Part shown: positions 51,929 to 63,200 of the stretch, one piece after another
Layout of the letters: every line of letters starts with the position of its first letter
Position numbering within the stretch: position 1 is the stretch's first letter
Assembly (NCBI GenBank): GCA_911728455.2
Contig: OU452221.1
Span: 10,274,141-10,338,140, forward strand
Source of the DNA: Marthasterias glacialis
Lineage: Eukaryota; Echinodermata; Asteroidea; Forcipulatida; Asteriidae
DNA length: 64,000 nt
Direction of reading: 5' to 3'
Notes under the pieces: generated by a model
What the model saw: only the letters and a program-made list of their open reading frames with translations
Told to the model about the DNA's origin: nothing
Databases searched by the model: none
Program-made: the position numbers and the translations under genes

Positions 51929-52313
51929 AGGGACACATTGCCTTCGAATCTCATAAAATGTTGCTGTTTGTATATAGCTCCTTTATTAAAGAGTTGTTCA
52001 TGCAATAAAACATTCGCACACAAAAGTGGTTCAACAAAAAACGTACATTTACCTCTGGAAATAAAAACCAGCGGAACCCACATTCTGCATGAGAAACATA
52101 CGGTCCGCCATTTTGTGGAGTCCAATAAATTGTGGTTCTACAAAATGGCGGACCATAAAATGTCACGAAATTTAACAAAAACAACACACTTTCAATGGGT
52201 ATTTATGTAATGTTTTATATTCTACTTTTAAAAAACCTTTCCAACCATATTCATTTCATAACCAACGCTTTTTGTCGCCCTAAAAGCGCCCAATCTGAAG
52301 GCAATGTGTCCCT
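51929..52313. mobile_element. TIR element with AGGGACACATTGCCTTC ends
   Basis: Left AGGGACACATTGCCTTC and right GAAGGCAATGTGTCCCT are perfect inverted repeats. TAA flanks the GGGACAC/GTGTCCC core on both sides, compatible with a 3 bp target duplication as in PIF/Harbinger elements. An internal hairpin (GGTCCGCCATTTTGT and its complement, about 52100-52156) is present. There is no transposase. Confidence 0.75.
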
Positions 52314-55300
52314 AATTAGTTGGTACAAAGCTGGTACATGCTTGCCTGTACAACTATTATTTATTAATATTATCATTTATTATTATTATTTTTAATCACC
52401 ATGAGTTTTATAACCAGCTTTACATCAAATAAACTTATTTAAACATATTGCCACAAATTTATGCTTTTATATATAATTAGTTATTCATTTACATGTGACT
52501 TGTTTGGTTTCATTTTTTTCTGTAAGTTAGTTTATTAATTAAGTAAGATTGTTCAGTAAGTCAGTATATTTAAGTAAGATTTGTTTTCCTTCGCTTTCCT
52601 ATGATACCCGTAAGTGGCGGATCTCCGCTGTTGGATATCGGAATGAATACAATACAATACAATACGCTGCTCTGCTCCACTCGCCACTGAAAACAGGATA
52701 ATTTTGATACCGGATATCGATTTGAATTGTTCAGCGATGACGGTACACGCTCGTTGAGATAACCATGGCCGCGCCGTTAGGCCTATGCATGTCGTCTGCA
52801 GGATTCAACAATAAATCTACATTTTGGGCCACAGCAAATTAAAACTGACAATGACAAGCCCGAGGTCATCCGCCGAATGAATGTTTCGTCTGTGCATCAC
52901 ATTATCTCCTCTTTAAAAAGTCCGTGACACGGTTTTTCTTTTTTTCTTCGCATATGCTCATGGAACAATTTCAGAAAGGAATTGCCTTGGTTAAGATGGG
53001 CTACTAAACCTGTGTAAATAGTCAGTCATAAATAGAACATTTGAACGAGTGGTTAAAAATAAATAAAATAAAATACATAAATAAAGAAAACTAAAAAGTA
53101 GATTCCTGATATATTTCTCATTTTTGATGGCCCTATACCGGCTTGACTTATCAATTATCTTTGACTCTATAATATATACCACCATGAAACTTCAATTTCG
53201 CAGTTTCTTACTGCGAAGGACGACACTCGATATGTATTGAAACATAGATTTAAAGTACATGGCCATCATTGGTAATTGTCAAAGATCAGTATCCTAGCGT
53301 GACATACACACAATAAAAATAAAATGAATAAGTTGAAGCTCAATCAGTCATCGGAGTCAGTAGAGAATAGATCAGAATTAAATCTAGCATTTCAGGCAAA
53401 AAGACTGCAAGGGAATTCTACACCGTGACCATCTTTCATACCGTATAAATTATGTGTAAATTATTTTGTGAACACTTGTATTTTCAATCTTATCTGTTTT
53501 TTTTTTTTTTTTTTTTTTTTGTTTATCGCAGTCATCAAGTTCAAACATAGCTTCCTGGTTCAAATAACCTTGAGTAAACTGCAAGGGATTTTATTTTTGT
53601 ATTCATCATCGCTTCCCTCTGAGACAAGTCGATTTTCATCTCCAATGGTTTTGTAGGGATCACTCCGAGCTCAAAGCAATGAGCCGTGTCACCTCCCGCA
53701 GTCTACAGCTGCAAACAGGTATTACAATTCCCCCTACCAACCCGATGAGATGCTTTTTTATGCATGGAACTTTCATCTCTTATCTAACTTGCCAAGTCAA
53801 CACAAATCTGAGTGATAGATCAAGATGGATATCTTCGGGACTCTTCTTGTTAAGATGCTCTGATTTCGTGAACGGGGCATATATGGGCACGGATGGAGAA
53901 AAGTATAAGGGTTTGAGTTTGCTTCATTTATGACATAATTTGAATGTGACGCATGCAAATTATGCGTGCTCACAACGATTGCCGCCGTAATCGTTTGACA
54001 CCTCGGTTTTAAATGCCATTGAAAACATAAATTGAACCCCCCTGTAATTGTGTTTTAGTTTTATTTTCAAGTTCAATGTTTTTGGTATGTTTATTATTTT
54101 TTTCAGGAAACCTACGCCTCGGATCCTTTTAACCAGAGGTTTTATTGTATCCAACATTTGAGTTTAGGTATTTCGGTACATTGGGCATGAGCCTCTTTCT
54201 TCTTATCGGAAGGTATAAAAATGGTTGGCGTACATTAAGAATCGCCCCATCCTCTAAAACGTGGAATACAGGATTGGTAGTCATCGATTTTGTTTTGTAT
54301 TAGTATCAGCTTGAGGGCCTGATTATGAAGTTAATGCCGCACCAATCTTCCATAAAAATATTTTTGTCTGGTACAGTGTCAAAGTCGAGAAAATATAATT
54401 TGAAGACCCGATTTCAATTTCGATTGCTATAGTCGAAATTAAGGCAATGTGTTTACATGCTGAAAAAGTGTGCACGTTTTTTCACTATTATTTTCTCCTG
54501 ACTCGGACGACGAATTGAGCCCAAATTAAATTCACAGATTTTTTTCTTCTTTCAAGTATACAAAATTATATTAAATAACACAAAGTTAAGACACTGAACT
54601 ATCTGCTTTGCCAATCTTATGTTTTACCTTTAACTGAATGCCAGGTCACGTTTAAGGGATGTTTGAACGATGAGTGTTTCCAGATAAGACACGAGTGTCT
54701 ACTTCAACTTGTCCTTCAAGTGCAGTTTTGTGATTTATTACGTGGATGACTGACTTTATAAGTCAAAGTACGGTGCAATGCTTTCCCAACAAATAATACG
54801 ATCGAGTAAATTGAGCAGTAGGTGTACAGGTATATACAGACAAATGTATGATCGTTGTCAACTTTTTATTTGTATTGCTTTATTTATTTATTGTTATTAT
54901 GGGACAAAAGTTAAGACAACGAAACAAGGAGAAGGATCGAGGCTGGCCAATATGCCTTTCGGGAGACCATTGCAACATCTTGCCAAAGGGATTTCTTTGT
55001 CTTGAAAGAGGGGTAGTTTCATAAATCGATCCATCGTCGATAATGATTCCCAACACACACCCACCTCCACACGTACATACACACAACATGGATACGGAAA
55101 CTTGCATCAAACAGGGCGAAGTAAAATGATGAAAAATAATATTTTCGAAAAGTAGAAAGGATTTCAAAAAATATTTAGGCAACGATTTCGAGGTGCAACA
55201 CAATGGGCTTTTGCAGCGGCGTTGAGAAGGCACTTTCTTGGGGGGGGGGGGTGGGGCGGGGTGGAAGCCTAAATTTGCCGACTGACATTATCAAATGAAA

Positions 55301-56100
55301 GTAAAAGCACAATGACATGGGACTTACCAACATGTGGGGGTTCAGGGGCATAGCCCCTAGCCCTAATTAGATTTTTTTTTATATGATTCGAAGGTTTAAA
55401 ATGGCCCTCAGATGCCGATCACATTAGACGACTCATATTCGAAGTTGAAAACCATGATTTTTTTTTGCGAGTACATAGACTCAAGTACATAGACTGTTGG
55501 AGTACATAGACTCAAGTTCTAGTGGAGGGCGAAGCCCCCGGACGCTCTACAGTCTTTAGTGTTTTCAGGTCTGAGGAGGACCGTCAAGTTGCCGAAAATA
55601 GACGTTTAATTTTCAATCTTTGAATTCTTTGGACTCTGGACAAACCCCCTACTGTTGGAGTTTATAGGGTCAAGAATTCTTATGGGGTCTGGGGCGGACG
55701 CTCTACGGCTTTTAGTGTTTTCAGAACGTAGATTTCCGCACGCTGCCGAGTTGGTAATTCAAAGCTTGACTTCTCACATGACAAGGATTAAACTAAAATT
55801 TTCAGTCAGTAAATCCAGTCGGCAAATCTCTTCAGCCCGAGCCCTTACTCGGGTAAGTTTGGTGCTCAATTTGCCGACTGTGGATCTAAATGCCGACTTA
55901 TTAAAAAATATTGGGGGGGGGTGGTGTCACATAATGTGACATAATGAGCAATTAGTAATAATATATCGATGGGCAGAATAATGCGAACGAAAAAAGAAAA
56001 AAGAAAAAAGAACGAAACAGAATAATGATATAAATTCGGTGATATAATTCTGAGACTTTCAGTTCATTCAGCCCTGAAACACCGCCATTAAGTGTTTTCA
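52314..56100. other. Intergenic with several low-complexity tracts, no supportable gene
   Basis: AATAC repeats near 52648-52662, a long T-run at 53499-53520, a G-run at 55240-55251 and another near 55912. At 55370-55930 the words GGCGAAGCCCCC and GACGCTCTAC plus TTTAGTGTTTTCAG recur (55539 and 55693), which suggests a dispersed repeat with an internal duplication. The open frame at 55655-55939 reads this repeat. Confidence 0.5.
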
Positions 56101-56107
56101 TTTGACT

Positions 56108-56456
56108 TAATAAAGACTCGGGTCAACATTGGTAAAGTGTCTGTAAATGCTTCCATTGTTTGCACAAATCAAGTTATTTTGTAATAAAACCAACCTTAGG
56201 AAATATCAGCTCATTTAGTTGTTTCATTTGAAAGCAAACGGTACCAATGCATTTAGCATTTTTTTTTCTTAGGCAGAGTTTTGGTCTCATGTGCTGAAAA
56301 TAAATGTGTGGATCTTGTTTTAAATTATTCAAAAACGATAACACTTCAGGCAGAACTATTTCAAGGACAGTTTTCTACCATCAGTATCTTTGTGCCATGT
56401 AAATCTATCAACATTTATGGTTTTCTTTCTTACCAATGTTGAGTTGGGGCTTTAAA
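56108..56456 (+). repeat. Dispersed repeat, copy 1 (second copy at 63091-63455)
   Basis: Shared ordered words with 63091-63455 include AATGCTTCCATT (AGTGCTTCCATT), TTGCACAAATCAAG, TCAGCTCATTT, AAAACGATAA, ACTTCAGGCA and GGGCTTTAAA. Both copies face the same way. Confidence 0.75.
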
Positions 56457-56974
56457 CTGAAGCATACACCCACTAAATGACATGGCAACAGCAAATTCAA
56501 AACATAAGCTGAATTTACATTCTAAGTATATACAGAAATAATCTAGCCAATGTTCAAACTTTTAAATTCGCTACATAAAACTATCATCTGCATAAGAGTC
56601 TTCAGGTGATGACTTATTGTACTAACATTTAAGAATATATAACGTATGAATAAATACATACATTAAAAATAACGACTAAATCAAGAAATTAATAATAAAA
56701 ACTACTTGTCCATAAGAAAACAAATTTATCAGAGAAAACAAATAATGCATTTCAAACAGCTGTTCTTTAAAACAAACCCCTCAAGGAACTAAAACGTGAT
56801 TCAGTTTTTATAAGTTGTATAATTATCATTCGATCAGAAAGGAAATCCTCTCCATCCACAGAACTGTCGTTTAACATTTTTTCTGATCAACATCGTCAGA
56901 ACACTAACGCACACTAGACGATCGGAACTACATTCTCGTGGCGCTGTAATACGTAAAGGCAATGTCAAATGTCC

Positions 56975-56982
56975 TATTTAAA
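56975..56982 (+). promoter_or_regulatory. TATA-like box upstream of the EGF gene
   Basis: TATTTAAA lies about 130 bp before the ATG at 57116. It is a reasonable but unproven core promoter element; no transcript start can be read from the sequence alone. Confidence 0.3.
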
Positions 56983-57115
56983 CACGAGCATCGTCGCCCG
57001 TCCAGCTTGATGTGATGAAGTTGGCGTGGAGACCTTCACGAGTCGTGGAAACGTTGTATTTCAATAAATGAAGCCGAATTAAGTTTCGGCTAGTGTGTTG
57101 TGGGCGGAATTGAAG

Positions 57116-57215
57116 ATGCCTTATGGATGCGGCTATGGTGTTCCATCTTCCGGAAGTGTGATCTTCTTCATTTTATCCTTCTTTGTTCTCTTAATTTTAA
57201 GGTGCACCAAAGCGG
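57116..57215 (+). CDS. Signal-peptide exon
   Basis: The ATG at 57116 follows GGAATTGAAG. The 33 codons MPYGCGYGVPSSGSV, then IFFILSFFVLLILRCTKA, form a hydrophobic core with a likely cleavage after CTKA. The donor is GTAAGT at 57216. A longer frame begins with a GTG at 57095 but has no ATG, so 57116 is preferred. Confidence 0.72.
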
Positions 57216-60200
57216 GTAAGTTTGAGAACTATTCGTGGGTTATCAATGAAATTTCGTCATACATGAATCACAATTTTCCGTTGTTATTTTGTAATCATCT
57301 CGATATGTTTTTTGGGGTTCCTTTAGTTCCAGTTCTTCAATTCTGGTCTCGATTTCTCAGAGAGCTAAGATTCGAGAAATTTGTAAGCATTCATTTTAGG
57401 TTTTGCACGAAAAAAGGGAAAAGAAAATCGTGAGTGATAGGTGGTAGTTAATTAAAAAACTAAAAATGAATTATTGCTGTGGTCCCGACATGATCGTCCA
57501 TCAGCCATGTATGGACAATTTTGCATGTTACATGTATTTTGTGCACTTTGCATGACATAATGCGAAAGTTTTTTCGGATATTATTCGTTTTGAAACATCA
57601 TTTTACAAAATTCGTGGAGAGAGAGAGAAAAAAAAATCATTTCTGCGAAAATCGGGCCATGCAATGTTAACAAGTTTGGCACGCTGGTTAGTTTTCATTG
57701 AACAATCATCCAAACAACTTTGGATCTCACAGCTTTATGTCCGTTAATTATAGATAAAAGTACTAATATTGTCCAGAGAAATAGTTCCCACTGAAATACT
57801 ACCACGTGTGGGAAACAGTGACCAAACACTTTTGGCTAATCCAAAGAAACGGCCGTGAACGTGCACAAACTATATACCTGTGTACCCTTATTTGACCTCT
57901 TTTTATCGAAATCAGTGCCAACTATCAAACGTTTGTTACATATTATAGTGTGATGATTGAAAACTAAGCGATAATTGTTCTTTAAAGACTGGCTCCAAGG
58001 TCGAGTTCAGTTTTGCGATGCACTCATCTTTCAATAGACGGAGTCCTTAATAAGAGAGAAAACAGTTCAAGTCTCTAACTTCACGTTAAAATGGTGTAAA
58101 ATGCCACTGTATTTGATACTCTTTCAGAGCGAAATTTGAAACATGGCGTCATTGGGTAACGCGAACAAATAGGTCTGTACATTCCAAAGAGGAAGTTTTG
58201 TGTCAGTCTAAAGGTCAAATTTAATGCCGTTTTGATTGAATATCATAGAAATTCAGGAATGACCTAAACATTTCCGGTACAAAAATCTACAGATCCATGT
58301 ATTTGAAGTGTGACGTCATGGGCCGTTATTTTTTTTAATCGCACGGCACTCTGGAAGGGTATCAAAGCATTTTACACCGCTTTAATTAACGGGAGGTTAG
58401 AGACTTATAATCTGTCCGTACTTTTATGAGGACCGTGTTATTGATCGGAAAAATGAATGCATCACAAAACCAAAATCGACACTGGAGCCCCTTTAAAGAG
58501 AAGCAATGATTTATCATAAGCGTTTGATAAATTGGACCAGCTGGAAATTCTAGGTTTTTTGTGTGTATTATTTTCAACTTGCATACAAATTTGTGACTTT
58601 TTTTTTAAAACTATATTTTGCACATGCATTAATAAAAGGCCGAGTTGCAGCAGGAACGTCCACTTCAAATTATATTGTTATACAGCATGTAGGTTTTATA
58701 TTGCTTATTTATATAGTTTTACACAATATCAGTGTACAGTTTTTATTATATATTTTGACGTATTCTACTCGGCCACAGTTGCATAAACTTACCTTAATTT
58801 TGAAATTAATAATATGATAATATGATAAATGAAATAACACTTCGCATTACTAGAATTATACATGCGACACCAGTAATGAAAAATAAAAATAAATAAAAAA
58901 ACAACACACCGGTGAAGATTTTGATTTTTTGTTTTCTCAAAAACTAGAAAAGAAAAGTACGTGGGACAGATTTGCCCGTAGACATTTCTTCGATTTGATC
59001 TGGATCCATGTTCTTGAATCTGACTTCGTGCGTACGGGCATATTAACGCGGTAACCACATCCCTTCCTTCCTCCCAAGGCCCGGTGAAATAGGAGAAAAC
59101 ATCTGCCCTTTGAAGCTACGGCCAGCAAGCACCCTTGAGCCGAAGAGGTTTGCTATTATGCGCAAGGGGTTTCTCTCTAATCGCGAGATGGTGAACAGGT
59201 TGTTTTTCGAGTGTTTATGACACCTGCTCCCATCCCAAGGAATACAAAACACTGATTAAAGAGGAAACACATAAATTGCCAATGCTACAAACTTTCTACA
59301 AAACGGAAGAAAACCAAACACATTCACCTGTTAAAATCACATTAAAAAACAAACGAACAAACAAAACAATAACATCAATAGTATATTATAAAATCGCGGG
59401 AAATCGCTCTTTTTATCAACTGTACTGTTAATGGTTTTGTGAATGCTTATTTCTGCTGCTTCTTAAAGCAAAAACGAATAAGGCCTACTTAAATTAAAAC
59501 CATTCAGTTAAAATTAGTTTAAAATATTTGTCAAAGTGAGTGGTACATACGAATTTCACATTGAATACGAGTTTCATATTTCAGTATAAGTTATGTTATT
59601 TCCAGCATGGATACCGGTAGCTGGAAAGCCGTTTTTGAGTTGTACTATTTTCAGTCTTAATATGGAGCAGATCGAATCCTGTTTGGTTAAGTGATTACGT
59701 TTTGTAGCCGGAAGTGCAGTGTAAACGAATTATATAAAAACATGTACATGTACATGTACATGTACATGAACGATCGTTATACACACTTCACTTCCGGCTC
59801 CAAAACGTCACCACTTACCAACAGGAAAGGGCAGTATAGCAGTGTAAGTGGTTTTGTGTACCGGTATAGTCCTTTTCGGAAAGCAGTTTACAAGCTCTTG
59901 AAACCTTCTTGGGATTCTTTTGAAGGGTAGGGGTAATTTAATGTTTGATTCAATGCCTGTTCCAGATCATATCCAACGACAGTGTCAGAAGTCATTACCT
60001 ACAAGCAGACGGAGTATTGTTGAATTAAATTAAAGATTCATGATTTGCTATCTCAAGCAAAGCTTTGTTGTATTGTTGCTATACGAGTTGTTAATTAACA
60101 CGGAATTTATCTTAGACCATGGCAAGTAGATTCTAAAACCGAGCTGTCTCTTTTGGTCGATGTGACTGTGGAAGAAGGATGGGCACACATACCGTGCATG

Positions 60201-63200
60201 CAGCCAGAAAATGGAAACGCGTTTTATGTAGTTTGATTAAAATAATGAAGATTGTCTCATTCAATTTGTTTCGCCTTGTTTTAAAGATGCACCTCATTTT
60301 ACGAGCGACTGGAATTTGTAATTACGGAGCTCTGGAAATGCCATCTGACTTGACGAGATCCTGACATGTTTATCTCTGGACGACGACAATTTTCGGATGA
60401 CGTCATTCTGATATTATGCTATGTAGAAAGGCAACATCTTGCCTTTTGAATGTCGCCATCTCGAGATATCATAGAAGACTACACTCCTAATGTTAGAATG
60501 TCGTGAACCCGAGATACGTTTAAATGTTCTCGTTTTAGATTGAACGCTGCACATTCCGATTGATGACAAAGAATTCATGTTGTTTGTGTGGCTCATGCCA
60601 TTATTTATTATCTGTCAATATGTAGTGTTGAGCAATAAACCACAAAGGAAACTTACCAGGGTGAATTTCTAAAGCAACTGATTTAAAATATCTGTAAGTA
60701 AACTATCCCACTTTTCAATTGAAATTATGTGAGTATATATAGAATACTGACAACGTTCTCAACCGCTCATGACATCTTAAGCTGGCTATTGCCGCGTACA
60801 GCACGTAGAAAACCAATTGCATTATAAGTCATAATTGGGTCTTGCACATGCACGTGTAGATGCTATGATAAAATAAGGGTAAACTACCAACTACATTCAC
60901 GAAAATCAAATCAAACCGGTCACACAATGCAATAATTATGTGTTTTTTTTCTCTACAGTACCGGTAACTCATTAATTCAAATTTTTAACTGAAAGTTAAT
61001 AAGATGCCCCAGATTTGATTTTGTTAATGTCCAATCGGTCGAAATCTGGCAGTTTGTCTTGATTGAAATTATTATTTCTAGACAAACAAACAGATGCATA
61101 CAAAATAACAAGTAAGCAGATAATTGTGTTTTTTAAAGTATCTCAAATTGGCATCATAATTGAGTGAAGTTTCTAAAAAAAAAGTTCTAAAGTGAACACC
61201 GAAAACTGACTTTTGCTTCCCCGAAGGATTTTGTACACACTAATTCTTGCTTATTTCGATATCGATTTGGCATATCAAAATAAGAAATGAACGTCTCGGG
61301 AATACATAATTTCAGAGGAAATTATTTCTCAGACCACTAATTGTCTTGATAACCAAACTGTCATATTATTATTATTATTTAGAAAGTTATCACATTGAAA
61401 ATCGCCAGATTATTTTTTACGATTATTATTGTTATTATATCAAAACTTATACGCAGCAGAAAATTTTACCACCACTCCCACCCCCCGTCTATGACCAACC
61501 GACCTTACATCAACGGGGGAAATCACAAGTAGAAAGTAAATAATATAATATGGGAGCCATGTAAATAAAAAGTGGTGGCATCGCAGAACCTGTAATCCAC
61601 GCACTTCACTGGACACAATTAATTACTCGACAGTGTCAAAATGCCCGGACGGGAGATGCTTGGCAAACTGCAGTAATCGAAAACCGCATTATGTTCAAAA
61701 TATTAATTGTGCTTTTTTTTCATTTACCTTTTGAGAGAAGTATCGCTCTTCGAAAACTTTCAATAAATACAAATTTCTCAAGCGAAAAAACACACTCCAA
61801 TTCTTGCGTTACCAGAAATCAAACGTTATTGAAACTTGTTCCTGGTCACAGGCTCTCTTGAAAAGTCAGCAGTGCATTAATTCCACAAGTGTCTGTGTTA
61901 AAAAAAATTGGCATTTTAAGCAGAGAAATACAATCTTAAAATTAATCTTGAGATCTCGACTGCTTTTATCGAATAACACGCTTGGTGCCACACTTGAAGA
62001 TGCCGCGGGCTAAAAGCCCCGCGGCCCAAGCGTACAAAGCTCTGGGAGGTGTGGAAATTAGCTCTCGCAAGCCAAATCTGGGCTTTTATTTATCTTTTGA
62101 CAGTGCTTTATACAATTTGTATTGCCAAAAAGCAACGCACTTCGCTGATACAAACGCTTTCAATGAGAAGGCATTTGTCATCCAGAGTTTCATTTTCATT
62201 TAACGAAAGTACCCTTCTTTATAAAGTGATATAACACTTGAGGTAAGGAATTGGGACATGCAAAACCAACTCAGATAAACCAGAAACGTTTATGTTGACA
62301 AGTCTGTTTGAAACAATTTGTTTGAAACAATTTGAATCACTTGTTTTGCTTTAAAAATCTGAGCTTTTTAGAACTATTCTGAACCAAATCATTGACATAG
62401 CCCAGTCGTTTCAAAGCAAACAATTCAAATTAAAATGCGCATTTCGGTAAACAACCGTATTGCACTTTTCTCCCGTATATCCGGTACTGTTTTGTTCAAC
62501 GCTGCCTGCTTTCTTTTCACAATTTGTTCTTCATTTTATTTATGGAGAATGTGACATTAAACAAATTTCTCAAAGTGGTTGCAAATCTTGAATTACCAAG
62601 CCCGTATAGCCTTTGTCTACCTGATCAGGTTCTTTTCAAAGTAACATATCTGGCCAGTTGTCTATTTTAGAGTTTCACCCCTTGAGACCGTGCTATTTAC
62701 AATCTTCAACTGCTCAGGTGAAAGTATAATACTAAAAAAATAATTTTGCGTTTTTCTTGTAACCTGCACAATGTGAAAACGGTCTGATACTGCATTCAGT
62801 ATAGAACGCGAAGCCACACAGCTTCTGTGGGGAATATAATTCATCCTGAAAAACTTCTATTTATGGCAGAAATTTCTTAGTTATAGCATAGTCTTTTTCA
62901 GTATGTCTTCCAGACTGGAAGTACTTTGTAGGGTTAATAGGCTAGCTAGCTAGACAGCAGCTAGCTATTAGTAGTTGAAGTATTACGTCAAAAACGTAAG
63001 TGATATAATGGGGATTTATAATTGTTAATAAATTCAAAAAAAATACAGGTCAATGATGAAGCCCTTTGGTCTGAATGAAGCATACAGATTTCCCTTAAGG
63101 TCTCAGTTCAGCATTGGTAAACTGACTGGAAGTGCTTCCATTCTTTGCACAAATCAAGATATTTGTAATGAAACCAACCTGTGAAAATGTCAGCTCATTT

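Larger units (their letters stand above)
58499..63090 (+). other. Middle of intron 1 of the EGF gene
   Basis: No exon or RNA gene is supported in 4.6 kb. Features within it are a 125 bp hairpin (59688-59812), a GACGACAT-type repeat (60375-60520), an ATT-rich tract near 61364, a small GCCGCGGG hairpin near 62000-62024 and a GCTAGCTAGCTAG palindrome near 62942. Confidence 0.5.

Noticed and set aside
55655..55939. 94-codon plus-strand frame
   Set aside because: It reads a dispersed repeat with internal duplication and G-runs; no family resemblance.
57095..57115. Longer start for the EGF gene at 57095
   Set aside because: The codon is GTG, not ATG; the first ATG is 57116 and is followed by a good signal peptide.
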